Source: an uncultured Lachnospiraceae bacterium (GTDB lineage: Bacteria; Bacillota; Clostridia; Lachnospirales; Lachnospiraceae). Taken from it: a stretch of 28,902 nucleotides of DNA. Position numbers and translations under genes: made by a program. The notes beneath the pieces were generated by a model, which saw only the letters and a list, made by a program, of their open reading frames with translations, searched no databases and was not told where the DNA came from. Of the stretch, positions 16,193 through 23,588 are shown in pieces. How positions within the stretch are numbered: the first letter of the stretch is position 1; every line of letters begins with the position of its first letter. The stretch is taken from assembly GCA_946611525.1 (NCBI GenBank), contig CAMODS010000002.1, forward strand, positions 1-28,902, written 5' to 3'.

Positions 16193-18193
16193 TCACATAC
16201 CTCTTCTTCGTCTTTCGCTCATAAGCTGCCGCTCCAAGCGATTGTAAACCTTACCTGTTATTGTTCCGATCTGCCGGTTGATATTGTCCTGTATCATCCG
16301 TGTTATCTGATCTTCGTTCTGCTCGTTTATAACGGTGGTATTAACGTTGTTTATCTGCTCTCTTGTCACGGTTTCTGTGTTATCCACCTTGGTCTCCATC
16401 TTTTTGGTCTCGTTTCTGACCTCGTTTATCTCACGCCTGATGGAGTTAATGGTTTCCTCATCAATGGTAACGTCATTTACCTTGTGCACCAGACGAACCG
16501 TTTCGGGAGTGATCCTGCCCACAGTCTCCTCAACAGTTCCGACACGGTCGGTGATCCTGCGCTCCGACTCGGTACTTTTTTCGATAGTCTCGGAAAGCTT
16601 GCTGGTCTCTCTTATGAGCCGTTCCTCGCGCTCCGCTTCTATCTGCTCCCTTACCAGTAAAAACTCTGCATTGCTCTGTACTGTATGCGTACCTGCAAAA
16701 ATCTCCGGGGACTTGATGTACTGCTCTATGGTTCGGTAGATCTCCTGGGTTTTGGCGGGCAGTGCCTCGATGAACTGCCGGGCAGCCTCGTCACTTACTT
16801 CCTCCTCACGGGCCGCTTCCTCTCTGGCCATCTGTTTAAATTCCTCAGGATGCTCAAAGGCGAACTGCATACTGGCCTTTTTATCCTCATCCGTCATGCC
16901 AAGGTCACTGCCCTCAGCCATATGACGTGACATGTTTTCAAGGTTTTTGATATATTCCCTGCGGCGCTGTTCATTCCTGATGTTCATCTGGTAAACCTGC
17001 TGCTCTAAGGAATTCCTCTGGTCCACAGTGATCTCGGTTACCGGCTTTTCTGCTTCCTCTGCCGGTGCAATCTCAGGATATACCATATCGGCAGACTCCA
17101 TGACATCCGTCTCGAAAAACTGCTGTGTCGTCATGTTGCTGCCGTCATAATAGTGATTAAGTATCTCGGCGATGGCGTTCTGTTCGTTTATAAGCTGTTG
17201 GGTCTGCTGAATGGTCACATCACCGGCCCTGTGCTCGGAAATGATGTAGGCCGTGTTGCCCTCCATACGCTCAAACACATGCTCCGCCGCTCCGTAGAAA
17301 GCATTCTCCGTGCGATAGAACTTATCACCCACGCTCACGCTTTTATTTGTAATGTTCTCGTACAGGTTATCCGCTAAGGATAAAAGTACTGCGGAGGCTA
17401 TCTGCTCTGCCACAGCCTCGGGCTCAAGCGCCTTCTCGCCCTCCATGGGGCTCTCGTAATAGTTTTCATGTCTGTAAACCAGGGGGACCGACTCACCCCT
17501 AACGGATTCCCTAAGCCTCTGCAAAAGTATCTGCTGGGAAAGCCGCTGTTCCTCGGTCATTCGGTATGAATCCGCATTTATCACCGTATTGCTGTCACCG
17601 GTGGAGCGGAAATTATTCTGCATGCGGTAGACGGCTGCCGTCATCCACCTCTTAAAAACATCCTCATGAAGATGGAGGATCTCTTCCGACTCATTTGTGA
17701 TCTCAGTATGATCCCCCTCTTTGGTCTGCATCCTGTAAAAGGAGATCATCTGTGAAAGCTCCTGGCGGTTTTGCCAGTAGGTCTCTATTAGGTTGTTATT
17801 TTCCTTCGTCTCGTCAAAGAGGTTATAGACCTTTTTCATGAAGGTCTTTTCATCACTGATACCCAGCTTGTGGAGGACGTTTGTGATGTAAACCTCGTCC
17901 TGGTAGGTAAGATTTCCGTCAGCCGAAACCAAAATCCGGTTCATCAGGTTATTTACTATCTCAACCTTTTTAAGCTGAGTGTTGTGGATTTCAGTCTCCG
18001 ATAAAAATGATGAACCGCCCTCACCCAGCATGAATATCTCCGGTGGCTGGGTCACCAGATGGAAAAGATCCTCCCTGGTGATAAACTCCGACATCTGGTC
18101 GTAGTTGGCCATGATGCGCCTGCCAAAGGACTCATTGCTTTCGCAGAGATCGGGGTTTAATACGGTTTTTATCGGTGCTGTGATGGTTAACAT
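16193..18193 (-). CDS. Large coiled-coil protein of unknown role (tape-measure candidate)
   Basis: 666 aa from the ATG at 18193, three nt after the stop of the tube-like gene, with a weak AAGAGA site. The protein is almost entirely charged and helical: many Glu, Gln, Arg and Asn, and a long C-terminal part (about 510-666) with heptad-like spacing (RREINEVRNETKKMETKV, later EQINNVNTTVINEQNE) ending in the basic MSERRRRGM. No signal peptide or clear membrane segment is visible, and I do not recognise a family. In phage tails and eCIS a long helical protein fills the tube and sets its length, and no other gene here fits that job. The gene, however, lies between tube and baseplate genes, not at the Afp14 position. 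A fibre, scaffold or cargo is also possible. Confidence 0.8.
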   Translation of the reverse strand: MLTITAPIKTVLNPDLCESNESFGRRIMANYDQMSEFITREDLFHLVTQPPEIFMLGEGGSSFLSETEIHNTQLKKVEIVNNLMNRILVSADGNLTYQDEVYITNVLHKLGISDEKTFMKKVYNLFDETKENNNLIETYWQNRQELSQMISFYRMQTKEGDHTEITNESEEILHLHEDVFKRWMTAAVYRMQNNFRSTGDSNTVINADSYRMTEEQRLSQQILLQRLRESVRGESVPLVYRHENYYESPMEGEKALEPEAVAEQIASAVLLSLADNLYENITNKSVSVGDKFYRTENAFYGAAEHVFERMEGNTAYIISEHRAGDVTIQQTQQLINEQNAIAEILNHYYDGSNMTTQQFFETDVMESADMVYPEIAPAEEAEKPVTEITVDQRNSLEQQVYQMNIRNEQRRREYIKNLENMSRHMAEGSDLGMTDEDKKASMQFAFEHPEEFKQMAREEAAREEEVSDEAARQFIEALPAKTQEIYRTIEQYIKSPEIFAGTHTVQSNAEFLLVREQIEAEREERLIRETSKLSETIEKSTESERRITDRVGTVEETVGRITPETVRLVHKVNDVTIDEETINSIRREINEVRNETKKMETKVDNTETVTREQINNVNTTVINEQNEDQITRMIQDNINRQIGTITGKVYNRLERQLMSERRRRGM

Positions 18194-18196
18194 ATA

Positions 18197-19393
18197 TTAT
18201 CTCTTCAAAAAGTCTTCCTTGGTCTCAGGATACTTCATGGCGTGTGCGGTATTGGGCCAGGTATTGGCCTTTGCCATGGCTTCCATCTTTTCACGGGTAA
18301 GCTCATTCTGGGGATGTGTGGCATGCATCTGGCCGTTGCCGGTGTACTTATCGGGTGAGCTGTCAAAATGCCAGGTATTGCGCTCTGCGGTGGTCCTCAT
18401 CTGAACCTCAGTCTTTTTATTTTGGGGGATCGCGCCATCATCAAAATGCTGAGGTCCCTCACCGATATAGTCTCCCTCGCTGTCCTTGGAGAAATGCCAG
18501 GTGTTGCGTTTAGCCTGAGAAGCATGAGCTGTCTTGCTCTTTTTATTCTGCTTGATATTGCCATCATCAAAATGAGTCGCCCCATCTCCTATGTAGTCCG
18601 CTGAGGGATCCTTGGGGAAGTGCCAGGTATTGGCCTTGGCATCCGATACAAACTGCTTAAGGGTCTTTTTATTCTGATCGATGGCTTTGCCGTCAAACTT
18701 GCCGAAGTTTGCATCCCAGTGAACACCGTTACCGAGATAATCGCCACCCACAGGATCGAACTCCCAGAGATTTGCTGCAGCAGCATCCACGAATTCTTTC
18801 TTTTCCTTCTTGTTGGCTTCGAGATCGAACATACCCTGGTTAGCGTACTTATTTGCGATATTGGCCTTGTTGCCTTCGGTTTTAAACTTCCAGGATTCCA
18901 TATCCATGTCGCCGGGGATATCCATCATGTAAAGCTGATGATAGGCGATGGTGATGGTCTCGGTCAAAAGTCCGCTCTTTTCAGCATCGAAGCCGCCGAT
19001 CTCCTTGTTCATGACCTGTGCGCCAAAAAATACATATACGCGCTCGGGAGCCCAGGTAAACTCAACCTTGGCTTCCTTGGTGCCGCGGTTGCCGCCCACA
19101 AAAAGCAAAAGAGGCAGCGCAAATGCGGTTCCATTGGGCATGGGATCGTAAAAGCTGTCTGTAAGGTAACGCTCTACCTGGATGGTATGGGGCTTTGTCA
19201 CATGCTTTCTCTTGATGTGGACATAGTCATTCATGCCGCCCTCTTCGATCTGTTCGAATTCATTCTCCTTAGTAAAGGGACGGATGGATTTGAGAGCTAC
19301 ATCAAATGCGCCCTCTACACGAAATACAAATCTGAAATTAGGTAGTATGCTCCAACGATCTTCTTCATAACCGTTTTTTGTATCATCTGCCAT
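18197..19393 (-). CDS. Tube-like (T4 gp19/Afp5-type) protein with C-terminal repeat region
   Basis: 398 aa, ATG at 19393 with GAGGT seven nt upstream. Residues about 15-165 have the shape of a CIS tube protein: NFRFVFRVEGAFDVALKSIR, a middle part with HTIQVERYLTD, APERVYVFFGAQV and the final strand ETITIAYHQLYMMDI. This corresponds to the second tube protein of Afp/PVC clusters (Afp5-like), which adapts the tube to the baseplate. Unlike the usual length of about 150-170 aa, it continues for about 230 residues with at least four full repeats of 38-47 aa and a partial fifth (see repeat entry). The repeats are hydrophilic, contain conserved Trp-His-Phe, and have no signal or membrane segment. 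Their role is unknown. Confidence 0.85.
   Translation of the reverse strand: MADDTKNGYEEDRWSILPNFRFVFRVEGAFDVALKSIRPFTKENEFEQIEEGGMNDYVHIKRKHVTKPHTIQVERYLTDSFYDPMPNGTAFALPLLLFVGGNRGTKEAKVEFTWAPERVYVFFGAQVMNKEIGGFDAEKSGLLTETITIAYHQLYMMDIPGDMDMESWKFKTEGNKANIANKYANQGMFDLEANKKEKKEFVDAAAANLWEFDPVGGDYLGNGVHWDANFGKFDGKAIDQNKKTLKQFVSDAKANTWHFPKDPSADYIGDGATHFDDGNIKQNKKSKTAHASQAKRNTWHFSKDSEGDYIGEGPQHFDDGAIPQNKKTEVQMRTTAERNTWHFDSSPDKYTGNGQMHATHPQNELTREKMEAMAKANTWPNTAHAMKYPETKEDFLKR
18200..18814 (-). repeat. Tandem protein-coding repeats in the second tube-like gene
   Basis: Five units start at residues 194, 241, 283, 325 and 363 (lengths 47, 42, 42, 38 and 36). Units 2-4 each open with NKK, contain NTWHF, then D/K-Y-x-G-x-G, and units 2 and 3 also share HFDDG; unit 1 has NLWEF and unit 5 NTWPN. 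The similarity also shows in DNA: the plus strand repeats ccaggtattg or ccaggtgttg at about 18258, 18371, 18497 and 18623, so the array probably grew by duplication. Confidence 0.88.
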
Positions 19394-19414
19394 AACAATT
19401 ACCTCTTTTATACT

Positions 19415-19600
19415 TTACCACTGTGGCGATGGACTCATGTCCAGAATGGACTTTTCTTTTCTGCCTTCTGAGGGAGTAATGCTCGCGTTGATGGAGGAAA
19501 TCTCCCTGCACCACCTGCGCCTGGTTGCATGGTCGAGTCCGAGTACTTCATGCTCGGGCCAGTGGAAATAGTAGGAAATAAACGCCATCTCCTTAAACAT
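19415..19600 (-). CDS. DUF6760/GpE-like small tail protein, probably also made as a -1 frameshift extension
   Basis: 61 aa counted from the ATG at 19600; the ribosome binding site is poor (AGGA four nt upstream). The core MAFISYYFHWPEHEVLGLDH, followed by a basic RRRWCREI segment, matches the small DUF6760 proteins of eCIS clusters. It also resembles GpE-type tail proteins of P2-like phages (FHWP, then a Leu-rich step and an Arg-Trp step). The reading frame stays open upstream of the ATG, back into the end of the previous gene past a slippery heptamer (see that entry). The main product may therefore be a fusion with the tail assembly chaperone, not a free protein. Expected to act during tube assembly. 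Confidence 0.82.
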   Translation of the reverse strand: MFKEMAFISYYFHWPEHEVLGLDHATRRRWCREISSINASITPSEGRKEKSILDMSPSPQW

Positions 19601-19620
19601 CTCATCCTGTGGATAGAGCT

Positions 19621-19983
19621 TTATCCCTCTCTTGTAAAATTTATGGGGATGTCATGCTCCTTTCCGCAGTCCGGGCAGATAAAATGCATGGTAGGAGGTT
19701 CGATGTCGTTGATCCTCTGATACATATCCTGCAAAAATGCCAGGTCTGCCGTAAAGAGCTTTTCTATGGTGGCGGGTGCTATAATGTTTACGCCCTCGAT
19801 CTCCGTGATCACTGACGCTAACAGAACTATGGTAAGATATGCCGGATTCGAGAGAACTCTCGGATCGCGCTGTGCATTCATTTCGTCTCCCGCCGTTGCC
19901 AGCCTCATCTTTCCGTGCCTGTGCACCTCCCCCGTGCTGTCAACGTATCCTTTAGGTAAGTCAAACTCAAAAAGTGTTTCCAT
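19621..19983 (-). CDS. Tail assembly chaperone-like protein with C-terminal CxxC motif
   Basis: 120 aa from the ATG at 19983 (GGGAG five nt upstream), chosen over a longer upstream frame that lacks a site. It begins METLFEFDLPKGYVDSTGEV and carries MRLATAGDEMNAQRDPRVLS, then a helical part, ending in HFICPDCGKEHDIPINF. The pattern (short N-terminal strands, T/A-x-x-D-E, helices) and place directly after the tube gene fit phage tail assembly chaperones (Mu gp41/P2 gpE class). The CPDCGKEH end looks like half of a metal-binding knuckle. Just before the stop are a slippery heptamer and an upstream Shine-Dalgarno-like sequence, so a fraction of ribosomes may extend it by the DUF6760 sequence to about 189 aa. 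Sequence-level identification is moderate; context makes it stronger. Confidence 0.78.
   Translation of the reverse strand: METLFEFDLPKGYVDSTGEVHRHGKMRLATAGDEMNAQRDPRVLSNPAYLTIVLLASVITEIEGVNIIAPATIEKLFTADLAFLQDMYQRINDIEPPTMHFICPDCGKEHDIPINFTREG
19636..19642 (-). promoter_or_regulatory. Candidate programmed -1 frameshift site (A AAT TTT)
   Basis: On the minus strand the chaperone frame reads ATA AAT TTT ACA, giving the heptamer A AAT TTT, a canonical X XXY YYZ site in the correct phase. A -1 slip leads into the DUF6760 frame, which is open from before the heptamer (next codons TAC AAG AGA GGG ATA AAG CTC) through its ATG to the stop at 19415. Fourteen nt upstream of the heptamer is AAAGGAG (19657-19663), the kind of internal Shine-Dalgarno that stimulates bacterial -1 shifting. 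Nine nt downstream a 5-bp hairpin GGATA/TATCC is possible. The predicted fusion is 116 + 73 residues. Confidence 0.7.
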
Positions 19984-20060
19984 TTTATCTCCCTTCTCCT
20001 TTAAACCAAAAAATTCTATCAGGCGGGAAAGCGTAAAGCTTTCCCGCAAGATACAATCTT

Positions 20061-20567
20061 TTAGTTAGGAATTACCATTTCCTCGAACGCGATCTCAACT
20101 GACTCAAGAGCTACGTCTGAATTAGCTGCATCAAGCTCGGGTCCTGTGTAATGAGCTACCCATGCATTGGTGAGCATCCATACACGGCTTCCGGTTGCGA
20201 TCTGCTCGGTAGTCGTCTGAGGAGCACCGCCATTGATGTCGATAAGCTCGATCTGAACGTTGTTTCTGGGAATAGGTCCGCGACGCTCGGATACACACTC
20301 CTGGATCCATGTCTTGAAAGCATTATTCAGAGTATAACCGAAACGAAGTGTCACGTTACCATGCTTTACCAAACCGGGGATCTTGACAGGAGCAAGTGAA
20401 TTGGCATTGCCCTGTCTGAATTCGATCACATCGATCTGAGCATCAATTCCGGTCACCTGGTTAAAGGCTGCTGCGCCGTTAACACCATCAACGGAGACAC
20501 GGAAGTTCATTTTTGTCAGGGGGTATGATAACCCGCTACCATTATCATAAGCAGTTGCCTGTGCCAT
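20061..20567 (-). CDS. Inner tube protein (T4 gp19/Afp1-like)
   Basis: 168 aa, ATG at 20567 after AGGAGG with an eight-nt spacer, one of the best sites in the window, as expected for a protein needed in many copies. Hallmarks of the phage tail tube family are LTKMNFRVSVDGVNGAAAFN, QVTGIDAQIDVIEFRQGN, PGLVKHGNVTLRFG and the last strand ALESVEIAFEEMVI. It would form the stack of hexamer rings that carries or delivers cargo. The length is normal for the family. The sheath gene lies just upstream (stop 17 nt before this start). Confidence 0.94.
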   Translation of the reverse strand: MAQATAYDNGSGLSYPLTKMNFRVSVDGVNGAAAFNQVTGIDAQIDVIEFRQGNANSLAPVKIPGLVKHGNVTLRFGYTLNNAFKTWIQECVSERRGPIPRNNVQIELIDINGGAPQTTTEQIATGSRVWMLTNAWVAHYTGPELDAANSDVALESVEIAFEEMVIPN

Positions 20568-20584
20568 TTATCTTTCCTCCTTTC

Positions 20585-22354
20585 TTAACCCTCGCTTGAC
20601 TCAGCCTCGCCGCCGCCTTCTCCGCCTGCATCAGATGTATACTGAGACAGTCTGAAGATTACGAACTCAGCAGGACGGCTGGGAGCGATACCGATGTTGC
20701 AGATCAAACGGCCTGCGCGGATATCGTCCATAGTCATTGTTGTGCCGGGGCCAATCTCTACGAAATAAGCCTCGCCTGCTGTGCCACCGGCCAGCATGCC
20801 TGTCCTCCACATACTCTCGAGGAATGAGGAGATTGTAAGGCTGACTCTCTGCCAGAGTGTAGCATCGTTGGGCTCGAATACCACCCAGTTTGTAGAAGCC
20901 TTGATGGACTCCATAACATAGATGAAAAGCCTGCGGATGTTGACATAACGGAAAGCTGCATTGCTTGAAGCTGTACGTGCACCCCAAACCCTGATGCCCT
21001 CGCCGGGAATGTTACGGATGAGGTTAACGCCTGCGGGATTGAGGAGATCCTGCTCAGCCTTTGTGTAGTTAACAGAAAGACCATTACAGAATACTGTCTC
21101 GTTTGCAGGAGCCTTGTGTACGCCGCGAGTCTGGTCTGTACGTGAGTAGATACCGATTACAGCACCTGAAGGCGGAATGTCAGCTGTCTGGTTGCTGCCG
21201 CGGTCAAATACCTTGATCCAAGGATGATACATAGCGGCATATGTGCTGTCGATGATGCCTCTGTAGTCAATGAGGTCATCAACCTTTGTAGCATCATGAG
21301 GCATATCGAGTACTGCGAAACGGTTCTTCTGATTCTCACAGTGAGCTACGAGTGCTACTGCAACCTCAGGGATTGTAACGCCGGGTACTGCCATGATGTT
21401 AACGTTGTCATTCTCAAGGAATGCCTGGATACCGGTACGGCCGGAAGGACCATCGTCAACACCGATAAATGTGCCTGCATTAACGCTCTTGATGGATCCG
21501 TCGGAACCACCCTCTAACGAGAAGGTGCCCTCTGTGATGCCCTTGCCAAGGATCGCCTCAACGGGGTTAGCGATAACTGTTGTAGCAGCCTCGCCCTTTT
21601 CGCCCTTAACTGACTCATCCTTAACAGCGCCTGCCTCAACCTTGATAAGGTTGGACTTTGCAAGGCGTGCCTTGATGTATGTAGGAGCTGTGTCATTAAG
21701 TGTTACGTCGAAGTAGTTCTCGATCTGGTCGTTGTAACGAACCTGTACGTCGAAGGTAACGAGTGAGATCACGGTCTTGGGAATAACACCGTCATCAACG
21801 GGGTTGCCCTTGAACTTTCCAACGAAAGTAACCTGCTTGTCGTAGATCATCTCGATACGGTTGTACTCACCGTTGAACTCAACGATGTCGCCCTCACGGA
21901 AGCCCTCTACAGACTTAGCTGTAAATACTGTGTCGGATTCCTTTTTAAGGAGCTGCATACGACGCTTGCTTACTGACTTAAGAGAGATCTGGATACGGTT
22001 GCCCCACTTACCTTCGTTGGCAGCGGAAATATCCAAAATACCCATCTTCTTTGCTGCAGCCTTAGCATCATCGGGAACAACACGTGCTATGAAGCAGCGT
22101 GTGCCACCGTTTATGAAGAACTGCTCAACAGCATTGGCAAGATAACGATACTCGCCATGTGTATACTCGGAGAGGAATCCTCCGAACTGTCTTAAAAAGC
22201 TCTTGAAGTTTGTAACTAAAACGGGAGCTCCCCCTGCCGGTCCCTTTTCTGCGAGTCCGACAAAACCTGCTGTGCTGGTTCCAACTCCCTCTACGTTACG
22301 CGGAGAGTTATCTATCTCTTCCACATATACTCCGGGGCTAAAATATTCAGCCAT
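20585..22354 (-). CDS. Contractile tail sheath protein (single copy)
   Basis: 589 aa from the ATG at 22354 (AGGAAGGAG, eight-nt spacer); a longer in-frame extension upstream has no such site. The N-terminus EYFSPGVYVEEIDNSPRNVE, followed by GVGTSTAGFVG and GGTRCFIARV, is the classical sheath opening. The C-terminal domain has INIRRLFIYVMESI-like (VNIRRLFIYVMESI), WVVFEPNDATLWQRV and IAPSRPAEFVIFRLSQ, the segment that gives the handshake between neighbours. The end carries a Gly/Glu/Ser-rich tail. Sheath subunits store the energy for contraction. Afp and PVC have three sheath genes; only one is present here. Confidence 0.96.
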   Translation of the reverse strand: MAEYFSPGVYVEEIDNSPRNVEGVGTSTAGFVGLAEKGPAGGAPVLVTNFKSFLRQFGGFLSEYTHGEYRYLANAVEQFFINGGTRCFIARVVPDDAKAAAKKMGILDISAANEGKWGNRIQISLKSVSKRRMQLLKKESDTVFTAKSVEGFREGDIVEFNGEYNRIEMIYDKQVTFVGKFKGNPVDDGVIPKTVISLVTFDVQVRYNDQIENYFDVTLNDTAPTYIKARLAKSNLIKVEAGAVKDESVKGEKGEAATTVIANPVEAILGKGITEGTFSLEGGSDGSIKSVNAGTFIGVDDGPSGRTGIQAFLENDNVNIMAVPGVTIPEVAVALVAHCENQKNRFAVLDMPHDATKVDDLIDYRGIIDSTYAAMYHPWIKVFDRGSNQTADIPPSGAVIGIYSRTDQTRGVHKAPANETVFCNGLSVNYTKAEQDLLNPAGVNLIRNIPGEGIRVWGARTASSNAAFRYVNIRRLFIYVMESIKASTNWVVFEPNDATLWQRVSLTISSFLESMWRTGMLAGGTAGEAYFVEIGPGTTMTMDDIRAGRLICNIGIAPSRPAEFVIFRLSQYTSDAGGEGGGEAESSEG

Positions 22355-22386
22355 ATTTTTTTCTCCTTCCTGATAAAATTCTTCGA

Positions 22387-22776
22387 TCACCCTCCGGTGA
22401 CCACTGTTTTTTGACCGGAATCTACTACTGAGATCGAACCACCGTATGCACACATACATGTACATCCCTGGGTAAGACAAGGCTTTCCGCCTATCAGTAC
22501 TGTCGGTGATTCAGCAACCCATGCTGTCGTCTGGGGAGTACAGGGCTGCGGTGTCAGTACTCCGAGAGCCGCTGCCGTGGCAGCTGCTACTGCCGGATTG
22601 GAAAGTGTGGAACACATCCCAAAAGGTGTTATGTTCACCGTACTTGACGCATCTGAAATGTTGCCTCCCGGCTTTCCGCCTATTAAGACCGATGGACTGG
22701 CGGTTGCCTTAAATGGTGTTGAGGTCGAGCCAAATGTACATGACAGTGATGAGCCCGAATTTACAAGTACACTCAT
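22387..22776 (-). CDS. PAAR-like tip protein (DUF4280)
   Basis: 129 aa from the ATG at 22776, preferred over an upstream TTG because AAAGGA precedes it. The DUF4280 pattern is clear: SGSSLSCTFGS, SPSVLIGGKPGGNISD, NITPFGMCSTLSNPAVAAAT, LGVLTPQPCTPQTTAWV, SPTVLIGGKP, and CAYGGSISVVDSG at the end. Such proteins are PAAR-like and sharpen the spike that pierces the target. Seven Cys (C13, C55, C79, C100, C105, C107, C109) include a C-x4-C-x-C-x-C cluster. Its gene sits just before the sheath gene, not next to the spike gene as in Afp/PVC (Afp10). Confidence 0.9.
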   Translation of the reverse strand: MSVLVNSGSSLSCTFGSTSTPFKATASPSVLIGGKPGGNISDASSTVNITPFGMCSTLSNPAVAAATAAALGVLTPQPCTPQTTAWVAESPTVLIGGKPCLTQGCTCMCAYGGSISVVDSGQKTVVTGG

Positions 22777-22800
22777 TTCGATTCCTTTCTCCAAAAATCC

Positions 22801-23547
22801 TTAAAGCGTCACCCCCTCTAATTCGTGGAAGTTAACGCTTTTGTATCTGACCTCTCCGTCTACGACGTATTTGACCAGATACGTTTGACGCTTACCGTCA
22901 TCCCTGACCCGAAGTAAAAACCTCCCGTCATCATCCACCTGACCGAATATCCTGCGGCAAATTGGTGAATTAACGGTAAACTCGTCCTGAAGCGGATTCC
23001 TTAAAAGAACCTTGTGGTTCTCGAGCTGCTCGACGATCTCGATGCTCTCGTAGGTATCCTCTTCACTGTGGTACAGGCCGTAAAACGAATGAACCATGTT
23101 CATCCTGCGGTTCGGTGCATATATGGTCATGATCCGCTTCTTTGGATCAAATTCCCTTATGCCCGATAGTGGCCTGCCCGGATGGATACATTCCAGTGAC
23201 GAAAGTCCCTTAAGAGTTCCGGATAAAGAAAGCATCTTCGGCCCGGAATTGTCGTTCTCTGACGGTATCAGGAACGCATCCACTGTTGGGAGTCTCTCGT
23301 CAAGTGCTTCGTAGTCGACATACACTTTAAAGGGTTCGAAACCTAATACATCAATCTGCATAAGACCGTTTTCCCTGCCGTGATTGATAAGTATGTAGTT
23401 GCCGAATCCCCTGGCAGTCGGGCGGAACTGTTCACCATCCATGGTAAATGTGATGGCCCGCTCATCTACTGAAAGCCCTGTCGTAGTATCCTGCAAACGG
23501 ATCAGAAGATCCAATCTGCTGCGGATGACTCCTTCTTTTTCTGCCAC
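22801..23547 (-). CDS. CIS-associated protein of unknown function
   Basis: 248 aa, GTG start (AGGAGGGG about 10 nt upstream). The N-terminal part (SRLDLLIRLQDTTTGLSVDE, then ITFTMDGEQFRPTARGFGNY) looks like an Ig-like or carrier beta-sandwich, as is common in proteins bound to tail surfaces. The rest is rich in strands with the basic stretch MTIYAPNRRMNMVHSFYGLY. No Cys cluster, signal peptide or membrane segment. It is encoded between the DUF4255 terminator and the PAAR-like tip, ahead of the sheath gene. I do not recognise a family; a cap, collar or spike-associated role are possible by position only. Confidence 0.75.
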   Translation of the reverse strand: MAEKEGVIRSRLDLLIRLQDTTTGLSVDERAITFTMDGEQFRPTARGFGNYILINHGRENGLMQIDVLGFEPFKVYVDYEALDERLPTVDAFLIPSENDNSGPKMLSLSGTLKGLSSLECIHPGRPLSGIREFDPKKRIMTIYAPNRRMNMVHSFYGLYHSEEDTYESIEIVEQLENHKVLLRNPLQDEFTVNSPICRRIFGQVDDDGRFLLRVRDDGKRQTYLVKYVVDGEVRYKSVNFHELEGVTL

Positions 23548-23588
23548 TTTTAGCTTTCCCCTCCTTTCTCCACTACGATGCCGCCCTA

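Noticed and set aside
18200..18814. Repeat array as a CRISPR-like or non-coding repeat
   Set aside because: Unit lengths are multiples of three, the frame is open throughout, and conservation is at protein level; it is a coding repeat.
20585..22480. Longer sheath protein beginning at 22480
   Set aside because: The 42 extra residues overlap the end of the PAAR-like gene and do not resemble a sheath N-terminus; the ATG at 22354 has AGGAAGGAG and the typical sheath start.
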